Shown: positions 19,163-28,930 of the stretch, piece after piece
How positions within the stretch are numbered: position 1 is the stretch's first letter
Layout: each line of letters opens with the position of its first letter
Source: Sediminibacterium sp.
GTDB taxonomy: Bacteria > Bacteroidota > Bacteroidia > Chitinophagales > Chitinophagaceae
Direction: 5' to 3'
Assembly: GCA_021300455.1 (NCBI GenBank)
Contig: JAJTDP010000006.1
Span: 13,161 to 77,160, forward strand
Length of the DNA: 64,000 nt
Position numbers and translations under genes: made by a program
The notes under the pieces: generated by a model
Seen by the model: only the letters and a program-made list of their open reading frames with translations
The model's database searches: none
Told to the model about the DNA's origin: nothing

Positions 19163-20197
19163 ATGTCAACAGAAAGAACTGAAATTGATAAATTAGGTGA
19201 GTTTGGTTTAATAGAGCATCTCACTGAAAATTTTGAAACCCATAATGCCTCCACTGTTTTATCGATAGGAGATGACGCAGCAGTGATAGATCATTTTGGA
19301 AAACAAACGGTCATCACTACCGATTTATTAATTGAAGGCGTACACTTTGATTTAATGTATACACCACTTAAACATTTAGGTTATAAAGCAGTAGTGGTGA
19401 ACTTAAGTGATATTTATGCAATGAATGCAACGCCTACACAAATAACCATGAGTATTGCGTTTAGTAATAGATTTAGTTTAGAAGCCCTAGAAGAATTTTA
19501 TGAAGGGGTGAATATTGCTTGTGAAAAATATGATGTGGACTTAATTGGTGGAGATACTTCCACTTCTCAAAAAGGTTTTATTATTTCAGTTACTGCCTTA
19601 GGAGAAGTAGCCCCAGATAAATATATAAAAAGAAGCACTGCAGAAAGTGGAGACCTGATATGCGTTTCAGGCGATTTAGGTGCAGCCTTTTTAGGACTAA
19701 CCCTTATGGAGCGTGAGAAACAAATATTTGTAGAGAACCCACAAATACAACCCAATTTAGAAAACGAAGATTATATAGTAGGTCGTTTATTAAAACCAGA
19801 AGCTAGAAAAGATATTATTGAAATTTTAGAAAATCAACAAATCCTTCCTACTTCTATGATGGATATTAGCGATGGCCTAAGTAGTGAGGTTTTGCATTTG
19901 TGTAAGCAAAGTAATTTAGGTTGTAGAATTTATGAAGAAAAAATTCCTATTCACGAGGCTAGTCGCGCGGCTGCTTTTAAGTTTGGATTAGACCCAACAG
20001 TATGTGCTTTGAATGGCGGAGAGGACTATGAACTTTTATTTACCATGAAGCAATCCGATTACGATAAAATAACGCTGCAAGAAGAAATTAGTGTAATTGG
20101 GTATATGTGTGATAAAGAAGAAGGCGCTAAATTAATTACCAAGGGTAAAAATTTATTTGATATAACAGCACAGGGTTGGAATGCTTTTGGAAAATAA
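19163..20197 (+). CDS. thiL: Thiamine-monophosphate kinase
   Basis: SIGDDAAVI, TTDLLIEGVHFDL, MDISDGLSSEV, NGGEDYELLFT. Confidence 0.93.
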   Translation: MSTERTEIDKLGEFGLIEHLTENFETHNASTVLSIGDDAAVIDHFGKQTVITTDLLIEGVHFDLMYTPLKHLGYKAVVVNLSDIYAMNATPTQITMSIAFSNRFSLEALEEFYEGVNIACEKYDVDLIGGDTSTSQKGFIISVTALGEVAPDKYIKRSTAESGDLICVSGDLGAAFLGLTLMEREKQIFVENPQIQPNLENEDYIVGRLLKPEARKDIIEILENQQILPTSMMDISDGLSSEVLHLCKQSNLGCRIYEEKIPIHEASRAAAFKFGLDPTVCALNGGEDYELLFTMKQSDYDKITLQEEISVIGYMCDKEEGAKLITKGKNLFDITAQGWNAFGK

Positions 20198-20233
20198 AGC
20201 GAACCTATTTTAAGTATATAGCTAAGAAATATT

Positions 20234-21316
20234 TTAAGCTACTATCATTTTTATTAAGGCAAGCTCTTTGCTTAAGCAAGCTAGGTCTGCTTTTCCGCCT
20301 ATTTCAATACTGCCCTTAATGCTATCATGGTTCATTACCTTGGCAGGATAAACGCTACACATTCTTATGGCTTCTCCTAATTCAATACCTACATTGTCTA
20401 CTAAGTTTTTCACCGATTTTAATTGCGTTAAAGCAGAACCACTTAATACACCCTTGCTTTCATATTTATCTCCTACAAGTGTATGTTGGTAGATACCAGT
20501 ACTTGCAGTGGTCACCGCATCGGTAATACAAAACAATCTATCACCCATTATTCTTTTAGCAATTTTAATAGCTGCAAAGTCCACGTGGTAACCATCTGCC
20601 ACTAAACTACACATGGCAGTGGGGTGATTAAACAAAGCACCCACCATACCAGGAGCCCTGTGTTGTAAGCTGCTCATCGCATTGTATAAATGTGTGCCCA
20701 CTGTAATTCCATTATTTAAAAAAGAATTGGCTAGTTCATAACTGGCGTTGGTATGTCCTGCAGAAATAACAATATTATTTTCTTGTATTAAATCAATTAT
20801 TTTTTGATCTACTACTTCAGGTGCAATGGTAATCATACCAATACAATCTTTTCCATATTCAATAATGGCCTTCACTTCTTCATAAGAAGGAGCGTGTATA
20901 ATTTCAGCCTGATGCGCCCCCTTTTTTTCTACATTAATCCAAGGTCCTTCAATATGGAGTCCCATACAACCCTTGCCACCACTAGCTTTATAGGCTCTTA
21001 CTGCATCTATTGCTTTTAAAATAATATCATTTGTTTGAGAGGCAATGGTAGGTTGAAAATAAGCAGCTCCCCCAGCCAAACAATAACGGTATGTTTTTTC
21101 AATGGTGTCTGCATCAGGAAATTCAGACAATAATTTATTTTCTGCTCCATAAATTTGAAGATCAATTAATGCAGGTATAACAATCGGCATTGCATTATTT
21201 GCATCATAGCCCTCGGTACTTATATTTTTTATAATTCCATTTTCTATTTCAACCACTACTTCCTTCATCCAATCTTTTCCTGTAAATAACTTTTGAACAG
21301 ATAAACTTATGTGCAT
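20234..21316 (-). CDS. nagA: N-acetylglucosamine-6-phosphate deacetylase
   Basis: GLHIEGPWINVEKKGAHQ, SAGHTNASYE, HLYNAM, ITDAV; start taken at MHISLSV. Confidence 0.92.
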   Translation of the reverse strand: MHISLSVQKLFTGKDWMKEVVVEIENGIIKNISTEGYDANNAMPIVIPALIDLQIYGAENKLLSEFPDADTIEKTYRYCLAGGAAYFQPTIASQTNDIILKAIDAVRAYKASGGKGCMGLHIEGPWINVEKKGAHQAEIIHAPSYEEVKAIIEYGKDCIGMITIAPEVVDQKIIDLIQENNIVISAGHTNASYELANSFLNNGITVGTHLYNAMSSLQHRAPGMVGALFNHPTAMCSLVADGYHVDFAAIKIAKRIMGDRLFCITDAVTTASTGIYQHTLVGDKYESKGVLSGSALTQLKSVKNLVDNVGIELGEAIRMCSVYPAKVMNHDSIKGSIEIGGKADLACLSKELALIKMIVA

Positions 21317-21333
21317 AGTATTTAAATTTCTAA

Positions 21334-22131
21334 TTATTGAATTTGAAAAAAATCGGCATCCTTCCAAAAAGGAAATTGATTTCGAGCTGTAGTTAGTTCT
21401 TCTTTTTGTAGTGTAATGGTAAATATATCTTCTTTGTAAGCGCAGTGGTAGAGGACTTCTCCAAGGGGTCCTACAATTAAGGAGTCCCCACTATGTGCTA
21501 TATTATTACCATCTATGCCCACTCTATTCACCCCAATAGTATAACACTGGTTTTCAATAGCACGTGCAGTTAATAATGTTTTCCAGGCATGATTTCTTTT
21601 TTCAGGCCAGTTGGCAACATAAAGCAGTACATCATACTCTTCCCCTTGTTGACGTGCCCAAACAGGAAAACGTAAATCATAACAAACTTGTAAATTTATT
21701 TTCCAACCCTTTACACTTGCAATTAATCTTTTGCTTCCTGCTGAATAATGTTGGTCTTCCCCCGCAAAGCCAAACAAATGTCTTTTATCGTAATAACCTA
21801 TTTCTCCATTCGGTAAAACCCAAATAAGTCTATTATAAAATGGAGGAGCTTCTTTACTCATTTCTTCTTTGATAATTAAAGACCCCACTATAATAACTTT
21901 CTTTTCTGCTGACAATTGCTTCATCCACCTAAGCGTAGGCCCATCCATGGTTTCAGCAAACGCAGTAGGTCGCATACTAAAACCTGTACTAAACATTTCA
22001 GGAAGCACTACCACTTCTGTATACTCTTCAATACCCCTAATTTTTTTAGCCAACATTTCAAGGTTGGCCGCTTTATCTTCCCAAACTAAATCGGTTTGTA
22101 TAAGGGAGAAACTAAGGGTGGATACTGACAT
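21334..22131 (-). CDS. Nitrilase/omega-amidase family hydrolase (YafV-like)
   Basis: VVLPEMFSTGFSM, YYDKRHLFGFAGE, LQVCYDLRFPVWAR (E-K-C triad). Confidence 0.9.
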   Translation of the reverse strand: MSVSTLSFSLIQTDLVWEDKAANLEMLAKKIRGIEEYTEVVVLPEMFSTGFSMRPTAFAETMDGPTLRWMKQLSAEKKVIIVGSLIIKEEMSKEAPPFYNRLIWVLPNGEIGYYDKRHLFGFAGEDQHYSAGSKRLIASVKGWKINLQVCYDLRFPVWARQQGEEYDVLLYVANWPEKRNHAWKTLLTARAIENQCYTIGVNRVGIDGNNIAHSGDSLIVGPLGEVLYHCAYKEDIFTITLQKEELTTARNQFPFWKDADFFQIQ

Positions 22132-22175
22132 TCTTTTTTCTTATTATTTAAAGGTACAATATTCAAATAAAAAAC

Positions 22176-22649
22176 TTACTTCTTGTTTAGTGCTTGTATA
22201 ATGGGGCTAATTAAGTTTGATTCAAAGCCTCTTTGATTTAAAAAGGATTGCGTTTTGGCCATACGACTTATGCCTCTTTCCCCTTTTAGTGAATTCCATT
22301 TTTTGGTGGCCAGGTTTAATAAGGTTTTCTCATAAGCGTTCTCGTCAATAGAAAGCAATGCTTTTTTTATATTCACTGGGCTTACTCTTTTTTGTTGCAA
22401 GGCATATTTTATTTTTTGTTTTCCCCATGATTTTATTCTAAAATGGCCCCCTGCAAAACTTTCAGCAAACCTTGCTTCATTTAAAAAATTATCTGAAATT
22501 AAATCTGAAATTATTTCTTCTACTTCAACAGGGGTCATACCGAAAGCATATAGCTTGTCTCTTACCTCTTGTTGGGCCCTTTCTTGATAAGCACAAAAAT
22601 GCCGTATCCTTTGTATAGCCTGCTCTTTGCCTATTCTAATCTTTTGCAT
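22176..22649 (-). CDS. recX: Regulatory protein RecX
   Basis: AxQRIRHFCAYQERAQQEVRDKL..., FAESFAGGHFRIKSWGKQKIKYALQQK. Confidence 0.88.
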   Translation of the reverse strand: MQKIRIGKEQAIQRIRHFCAYQERAQQEVRDKLYAFGMTPVEVEEIISDLISDNFLNEARFAESFAGGHFRIKSWGKQKIKYALQQKRVSPVNIKKALLSIDENAYEKTLLNLATKKWNSLKGERGISRMAKTQSFLNQRGFESNLISPIIQALNKK

Positions 22650-22766
22650 TTTGTAGATAAGTATGTCAATAAGAAATGCTAAAATAGCTTTTTAATCTTA
22701 AGATTTTGCATTAGTTTCGTTAGTGTTATTTAAGGTTATTTAGCCCCAGTAAAACCGTATTATCCT

Positions 22767-23882
22767 ATGAAATTTATCGTTTCTTCTTCTTCGCTTTTAA
22801 AACACCTCCAACAAATTTCAGGTGTTATTAATACCAACACCGTACTTCCTATCTTGGAAGATTTTTTATTCGAAATCGAAGATAAAAAATTAAATATTGT
22901 AGCTACCGATTTAGAAACGGTTATGCGCGTTCAAATGGATGTTGAAAGCAAGGCCAATGGCCGTGTTTGTATTCCCGCTAAAATTTTAATTGATTCTTTA
23001 AAAAATATTGCAGACCAACCACTTACTTTCAATATAGATAAAAACTACAGCGTAGAAATTACCAGTGATAATGGTAAGTATAAAGTCATGGGAGAGAATC
23101 CAGATAATTTTCCCAAAGAGCCCACAGCCGATGATACTACTGGCTTTGATATGACGAGTAGTAGTTTGTTAACCGCTATCAATAAAACCTTATTTGCCGT
23201 AAGCGGCGATGACTTACGCCCGGCCATGACAGGCGTATTCTTTGAATTAACCAAGGACAGTGTTCAGTTTGTAGCCACCGATGCGCATCGTTTAGTTCGT
23301 TACAAAAGAACCGATACCAAGGCAAAACAAAACGCTTCTTTCATTGTGCCTAAAAAACCTTTGAACTTATTAAAGAATGCTTTACCTGATAACGAAGACC
23401 CGATCACTTTAAGCTTTAACAATAATCATCTTTTTGTTGATCATGGTTCTACACAATTAATTTGTCGATTAATTGACGCGCGTTTCCCCGATTATAAAGT
23501 GGTCATCCCTTCAGACAATCCTTACCGCTTAACGGTGAACAAGCATGATTTTCAAAATGCACTTCGCCGCGTGAATGTATTTAGTAATAAGAGCACCAAT
23601 CAAGTGGCATTAAATATTACAGGTAATGAATTACAAATGGCTGCCCAAGATATTGACTTTAGTTTTGAAGGAAACGAGCGCATGAGTTGTGAATACAAAG
23701 GGGAGGACATTCAAATTGCATTTAATGCAAAATTTTTAATTGAAATGTTATCTGCTGCCGATACCGACGATATTTTCTTAGAACTCTCTACACCTAGCAA
23801 GGCCGGCCTTATTAAGCCTTCTGAACAAGCACCAGGGGAGGACCTACTCATGTTGGTAATGCCTTTAATGTTAAATAGCTAA
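22767..23882 (+). CDS. dnaN: DNA polymerase III beta subunit (sliding clamp)
   Basis: 371 aa; MKFIVSSSSLLKHLQQISGVI..., FVATDAHRLV, C-terminal LLMLVMPLMLN. Confidence 0.97.
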   Translation: MKFIVSSSSLLKHLQQISGVINTNTVLPILEDFLFEIEDKKLNIVATDLETVMRVQMDVESKANGRVCIPAKILIDSLKNIADQPLTFNIDKNYSVEITSDNGKYKVMGENPDNFPKEPTADDTTGFDMTSSSLLTAINKTLFAVSGDDLRPAMTGVFFELTKDSVQFVATDAHRLVRYKRTDTKAKQNASFIVPKKPLNLLKNALPDNEDPITLSFNNNHLFVDHGSTQLICRLIDARFPDYKVVIPSDNPYRLTVNKHDFQNALRRVNVFSNKSTNQVALNITGNELQMAAQDIDFSFEGNERMSCEYKGEDIQIAFNAKFLIEMLSAADTDDIFLELSTPSKAGLIKPSEQAPGEDLLMLVMPLMLNS

Positions 23883-23921
23883 TCCCTAACCTATACAAAG
23901 TCTTCAACAAGACTTAAGAAT

Positions 23922-23959
23922 AACCCGGTGGCCCAATCAATGGAACATCGGGTTTTTTT
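23922..23959 (+). terminator. Intrinsic terminator after dnaN
   Basis: AACCCGGTG...CATCGGGTT stem (one wobble) followed by a T-run. Confidence 0.7.
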
Positions 23960-23988
23960 ATTTACATTTATACTATAAATAAACGACC

Positions 23989-24810
23989 ATGCTAGACTTA
24001 ATTAAAAACTATTTCGAACATATTCCAAGTGCACACAGAGCCTTGCTATTAGCAGGAGGCATCACTTTTTTCTGGTTGGTAGAAATAGCAGCGCCCTTAT
24101 TTAATTTTAAATACAATAAAGTCAAACACGCGGGCCTGAATTTCTTTTTTACTTTCACTACTATTGTGATTAATTTTTTATTCGCACTTGTAATGGTAAA
24201 AGTGAGCGATTGGACAATAGCTGAAAACTTTGGATTACTTCATATTATTCAATTAAGCCCTTGGGTGGAAGCCATTGTGGGTTTATTATTATTAGATTTT
24301 ATCGGTGCTTATTTAGTTCATATGATAGAACATAAAGTAAAATTTTTATGGAAATTTCATATGGTGCATCACGCCGATACACAGGTAGATACGACTACAG
24401 GTAATAGACATCATCCGGGTGAGTCGGTGGTAAGAGCCGTATTTGCTATTCTTGCGGTATTTGTTTTAGGCACACCTATTTGGATAGTGATGGTATATCA
24501 AAGTTTAAGCGTGGTACTTACTCAATTTAATCATGCGAACATTAAAATTCCTAAATGGTTCGACCAAAGTTTTGGCTACATTATTGTCTCTCCTAATATG
24601 CATAGAATTCATCATCATATTACACGTCCACAAACCGATAGTAATTACGGAAATATATTTTCTTTCTGGGACCGTTTATTAGGTACTTATAATTATACAC
24701 CCATGAATGAAATTGTTTATGGGCTAGATGTAATGGACAATTCAAAAGATAAGTCCTTATTATATCAACTAAAGGCGCCCTTTGATAAATCGATAAAATC
24801 AGATTACTAA
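23989..24810 (+). CDS. Sterol desaturase / fatty acid hydroxylase family protein
   Basis: Histidine clusters HMIEH, HMVHH, HRIHHH in a multi-TM protein. Confidence 0.9.
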   Translation: MLDLIKNYFEHIPSAHRALLLAGGITFFWLVEIAAPLFNFKYNKVKHAGLNFFFTFTTIVINFLFALVMVKVSDWTIAENFGLLHIIQLSPWVEAIVGLLLLDFIGAYLVHMIEHKVKFLWKFHMVHHADTQVDTTTGNRHHPGESVVRAVFAILAVFVLGTPIWIVMVYQSLSVVLTQFNHANIKIPKWFDQSFGYIIVSPNMHRIHHHITRPQTDSNYGNIFSFWDRLLGTYNYTPMNEIVYGLDVMDNSKDKSLLYQLKAPFDKSIKSDY

Positions 24811-24844
24811 TCCAGTTTTAAAAAGATAATTAAGCAAAAAAATA

Positions 24845-25564
24845 ATGACTAAAATTGGAGCCTTTATACCGGCCCGCTTTGCAGCTACTCGTTTTCCCGC
24901 AAAACTAATGCAGGCCCTAGGTACTAAAACAGTCATTAGGCATACCTATGATAATACAGTGGCAACAGGCCTTTTCGATGAAGTATATGTGGTAACTGAT
25001 AGTGAAATTATTTTTAATGAAATTACTTCACATGGCGGCAAGGCTCTCATGAGTAAAAAAGAACACGAAAGCGGATCAGATAGAATTGCGGAAGCCATAG
25101 AGCATTTAGCTATTGATATAGTGGTGAATGTACAAGGAGACGAACCCTTTGTAAAAAAAGAACCGCTTGAAAAACTAATCGCAGTTTTTAAAGACGATAA
25201 AGTAGAAGTGGCCTCCCTCATGCAGGCATTAACCAATTCGGATTTAATTGCCGATCCTAATTATGTTAAAGTGGCCGTGGATAATAATATGAATGCACTG
25301 TTTTTTTCACGCAGTGTTATTCCTTATCCAAGAAATACAGAAATAGCTATTCCTTATTACGAACATATTGGTGTGTATGCATTTAAAAAACAAGCCCTCC
25401 TTAATTTTACGAACTGGCCTATATCGCCATTAGAAGCTGCGGAGAAAATCGAATGCCTTCGTTATTTAGAAAATGGTGTTTCTATTAAAATGGTAGTAAC
25501 CAGTTATATGGGCGTAGAAATAGATACACCAGAAGATTTAATTAAAGCAGCGAAACTATTATAA
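24845..25564 (+). CDS. kdsB: 3-deoxy-manno-octulosonate (or 8-amino-Kdo) cytidylyltransferase
   Basis: [31 protein letters not shown]. Confidence 0.93.
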   Translation: MTKIGAFIPARFAATRFPAKLMQALGTKTVIRHTYDNTVATGLFDEVYVVTDSEIIFNEITSHGGKALMSKKEHESGSDRIAEAIEHLAIDIVVNVQGDEPFVKKEPLEKLIAVFKDDKVEVASLMQALTNSDLIADPNYVKVAVDNNMNALFFSRSVIPYPRNTEIAIPYYEHIGVYAFKKQALLNFTNWPISPLEAAEKIECLRYLENGVSIKMVVTSYMGVEIDTPEDLIKAAKLL

Positions 25565-25647
25565 AAATTAGTTTTATAATATTTACTTTTTTTAGAATTT
25601 ATAAAATAGCAATTAACAGAAATCATTTACTATATTAATAATCAACT

Positions 25648-26994
25648 ATGAACAAAGGAAAATTATTTCAATCTACTATAGTAGCCGCCTTGGCTGGATT
25701 TATTTTTGGTTTTGATATGGTGGTTATTTCTGGTGCCGATAAGCCTATTCAAGAACTTTGGCATACCACACCTTTATTTCATGGTTTTTTTATTATGTCC
25801 ATGGCATTGTGGGGAACCGTTATTGGCTCTGTGTTTGCGGGCGCCCCTACAGAAAAGTATGGTCGTAAAAAAGTATTGATATGGTTGGGTATTATGTTCA
25901 TAGCATCCGCCATTGGCTCTGCTTTTGCACAAGATCCTTATACCTTTTCTTTCTTTAGATTAATAGGCGGTATTGCCATTGGTGTTTCTTCTGTAGCAGC
26001 GCCTACTTATATTTCTGAAATATCTAATAAAAATAATAGAGGGAAATTAGTAGGTATGTATCAGTTCAATATCGTCTTTGGTATTTTAGTGGCTTATTTA
26101 TCTAATTATTTTTTAGCAGGCTTTGGTGGAGCCAACGATTGGCGTTGGATGCTAGCAGTACTATTAATTCCATCTATCATTTATACTATAATGACATTGG
26201 GCTTACCAGAAAGTCCAAGATGGTTATTCTCTGTTAAAAACGACGAGGCAGGGGCTAGAGAAAACCTAGCCATTGTGGGTGTAGAAAATATTGATCAAAC
26301 CATTCAAGAAATAAAGACAGCCAATGAAGAAGAAAAAGCGCAAGGCGGTATTCTATTATTTACCAAGCATCACAGCAAAATAATTTCTATTGCTTTTTTT
26401 GTAGCCTTTTTTAATCAGGCATCGGGCATTAATTTTCTTTTATATTATGCACCAAGAATTTTAGAAGAAGCGGGTTTTGCAAAAAACAATTCATTGTTAA
26501 GTTCTATTTCATTAGGCCTTATGAACTTAGTTTTTACATTCGTAGGTCTTTGGTTAATTGATCGTATTGGCCGTAAAACTTTATTAATTATTGGTTCCTT
26601 CGGTTATATTATTAGCTTATCCATGGTGGCCTATGGTTTTATCAACCACAGTGCTCCCGAATTCATGCTTAGTTTTTTATTATTATTTATTGCAGCCCAT
26701 GCCATTGGACAAGGTGCAGTTATTTGGGTATTGATATCAGAAATCTTCCCAACTCAAATTAGAGCCAAGGGCCAAGCCTTCGGCGCCAGTATTCATTGGA
26801 TATTTGCTGCACTGATAACCTTGGTAACACCTGTATTTTTAGATAGTGAAAATGGTATTTTCAAAGATAACCCTTGGCCCATCTTTGCTTTTTTTACGGT
26901 AATGATGGCCTTGCAATTAGTTTGGATTATAGCTAAAGTGCCAGAAACCAAAGGCGTTTCTTTAGAAGAACTACAAAAGAAATTAGCATCGTAA
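25648..26994 (+). CDS. MFS sugar porter family transporter
   Basis: 12-TM pattern, EKYGRKK, LPESPRWL, DRIGRKTLL signatures. Confidence 0.9.
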   Translation: MNKGKLFQSTIVAALAGFIFGFDMVVISGADKPIQELWHTTPLFHGFFIMSMALWGTVIGSVFAGAPTEKYGRKKVLIWLGIMFIASAIGSAFAQDPYTFSFFRLIGGIAIGVSSVAAPTYISEISNKNNRGKLVGMYQFNIVFGILVAYLSNYFLAGFGGANDWRWMLAVLLIPSIIYTIMTLGLPESPRWLFSVKNDEAGARENLAIVGVENIDQTIQEIKTANEEEKAQGGILLFTKHHSKIISIAFFVAFFNQASGINFLLYYAPRILEEAGFAKNNSLLSSISLGLMNLVFTFVGLWLIDRIGRKTLLIIGSFGYIISLSMVAYGFINHSAPEFMLSFLLLFIAAHAIGQGAVIWVLISEIFPTQIRAKGQAFGASIHWIFAALITLVTPVFLDSENGIFKDNPWPIFAFFTVMMALQLVWIIAKVPETKGVSLEELQKKLAS

Positions 26995-27037
26995 GTATGA
27001 ATAAGATTGTAACTTTAATACTAGTAAAAAAATAAAT

Positions 27038-28111
27038 ATGCAGTTTCGTAATTTCAAAATGGTAGACTATGTGGTCTTTGGTCGTGGTTCTTTTAATCAA
27101 GTAGATGAAATCATTGCCCCACATCGTAAGGGCAACTATCCAATGATATTTTTTTTAGATCATTTTTTTGTGGGCAAACCACTTGCCGGTAGAATTCCCT
27201 TAAGAGGAAAAGATAAAATTGTATATGTGGATGTTACGCATGAACCTAAAACAAAACAAGTAGATGCGCTTGCTGCGGAACTAAAAGCAGAGTTTGGAGA
27301 AGTAAGTGGTATTATAGGTATTGGAGGTGGCTCCACTTTAGATTTAGCCAAGGCAGTTGCTTTAATGATGACCAATCCGGGTTCTTCTGCAGACTATCAA
27401 GGCTGGGACTTAGTAAAATTACCTGGAGTATATAAAGTAGGTATACCTACCTTAAGTGGAACAGGCGCTGAAGTAAGCCGCACCACTGTATTAACAGGGC
27501 CTACGCGTAAGCTAGGCATGAACTCCGACTTCACGCCCTTTAATCAAATTGTATTGGATCCTGAATTAACAAAGAATGTTCCAGCGAACCAACGCTTTTA
27601 TACAGGTATGGATTGTTATATACATTGTATTGAAAGTTTAGAAGGTACTTTTTTAAATGAGTTTAGTAAAAGCTACGGCGAAAAGGCCTTAGACCTTTGT
27701 CAAAAAATATTTGTGCACAAGGATAAATGGGACGAAGAAAGCGATGATCAATTAATGATGGCTTCTTTTGCAGGTGGTATGAGTATTGCCTATAGTCAAG
27801 TAGGCGTTGCACATGCAGTTAGCTATGGCCTTAGTTATTTATTAGGCACCAAGCATGGCATTGGTAATTGTATTGTGATGAATCACTTAGAAGAGTATTA
27901 TCCTGCAGGTGTAAAAGAATTTAAATACATGGTAGAAAAAAACAAAATTGAAATTCCGACTGGTATTTGTGCTAATTTAACAGAAGAACAATTTGATACC
28001 ATGATTAATGTATCTCTTGGCATGAAGCCTTTATGGGAAAACGCCTTGGGTCCTAATTGGGAGAGCAGTATCAGTCGAGAAAAATTGAGAGCACTTTACG
28101 GTAAGTTGTAA
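27038..28111 (+). CDS. kdnB: Iron-containing alcohol dehydrogenase, KdnB-like (Kdo 8-oxidase)
   Basis: FKMVDYVVFGRGSFNQVDEI, IGGGSTLDLAKA, GTGAEVSRTTVLTG; resembles Shewanella KdnB from memory; kdsB two genes upstream. Confidence 0.68.
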   Translation: MQFRNFKMVDYVVFGRGSFNQVDEIIAPHRKGNYPMIFFLDHFFVGKPLAGRIPLRGKDKIVYVDVTHEPKTKQVDALAAELKAEFGEVSGIIGIGGGSTLDLAKAVALMMTNPGSSADYQGWDLVKLPGVYKVGIPTLSGTGAEVSRTTVLTGPTRKLGMNSDFTPFNQIVLDPELTKNVPANQRFYTGMDCYIHCIESLEGTFLNEFSKSYGEKALDLCQKIFVHKDKWDEESDDQLMMASFAGGMSIAYSQVGVAHAVSYGLSYLLGTKHGIGNCIVMNHLEEYYPAGVKEFKYMVEKNKIEIPTGICANLTEEQFDTMINVSLGMKPLWENALGPNWESSISREKLRALYGKL

Positions 28112-28121
28112 CAGAATAAAA

Positions 28122-28149
28122 GTTCGAAAAATTAAAAAATTTTTTGAAC
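28122..28149. terminator. Bidirectional terminator-like hairpin between convergent kdnB-like and nfu genes
   Basis: GTTCGAAAAATT / AATTTTTTGAAC near-perfect inverted repeat. Confidence 0.5.
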
Positions 28150-28209
28150 AAAATCATTAGAGGGCAAATTCTGGTGCGCTATCTTTTAAAAGCGCAGCAG
28201 AATAGCCAA

Positions 28210-28809
28210 CTACTCTGCTTCAGCGACTACTTCTTTTACTTCAGGAATCATGCGCTTCATCATGCCTTCAATACCTGCTTTAAGGGTAACCATGCTAGAA
28301 GGGCAACCGCTACAAGAACCTTGTAACATTAAATTTACGATGCCTTCGTTATAACTTTTAAATTGAATGGCGCCGCCATCCATTTCTACGGCGGGCTTCA
28401 CATAATTTTCTAATAATTCTTTAATACGCTTTACTACATCGTCATCATCGGCGTTAACGGTGTTGCTAGCTTCTTGTTTCATTTTAGCAACCTCTTCTTC
28501 ATTCACCACAATGCCACCATTTTCTAAATATTCTTTCAAAAAAGTTTTAATAGTGGGGATGACGTCTTGCCAGTCATCTTGTTCTGTGTTTTTTGTAAGC
28601 GTTACAAAGTTGCTTGCTATAAAAACACTTTTAATAAAAGGGAAACTAAATAATTCTTTAGCAAGTGGCGATGCAAAGGCTAGGTGCTCATCGGCAATGT
28701 CAATACTTTTTCCAGGATACAATAGTTTGTTCGCCACAAACTTCATTGTTTCTGGATTAGGAGTCATTTCGGTATAGATACTTACAATGGTATTGCCTGT
28801 GGTAATCAT
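28210..28809 (-). CDS. NifU/Nfu family Fe-S scaffold protein
   Basis: Nfu N-terminal domain (TPNPETMKFVANK) and GSCSGCPSS CxxC motif. Confidence 0.92.
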   Translation of the reverse strand: MITTGNTIVSIYTEMTPNPETMKFVANKLLYPGKSIDIADEHLAFASPLAKELFSFPFIKSVFIASNFVTLTKNTEQDDWQDVIPTIKTFLKEYLENGGIVVNEEEVAKMKQEASNTVNADDDDVVKRIKELLENYVKPAVEMDGGAIQFKSYNEGIVNLMLQGSCSGCPSSMVTLKAGIEGMMKRMIPEVKEVVAEAE

Positions 28810-28930
28810 AGTTTCAATTTTTAATTCAATGCGTTTTAAAATTCAACGCAGTACAAAAATAATCAAAAAGCTTAGGTGGAAGAGGGCTTTGGGCTAATTG
28901 GACCTTTATTTTTCCGATATCGAAAGACTT

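Noticed and set aside
21869-22201. 110-aa plus-strand ORF opposite the nitrilase gene
   Set aside because: Antisense to a conserved hydrolase; no recognisable motif.
22176-23882. recX-dnaN proximity as evidence for an origin next to dnaN
   Set aside because: No dnaA, rnpA or rpmH and no DnaA-box cluster seen near dnaN; linkage to oriC is not general in Bacteroidota.
28144-28326. 60-aa plus-strand ORF overlapping the nfu 3' end
   Set aside because: Antisense to a conserved Nfu domain and begins in a terminator-like hairpin.
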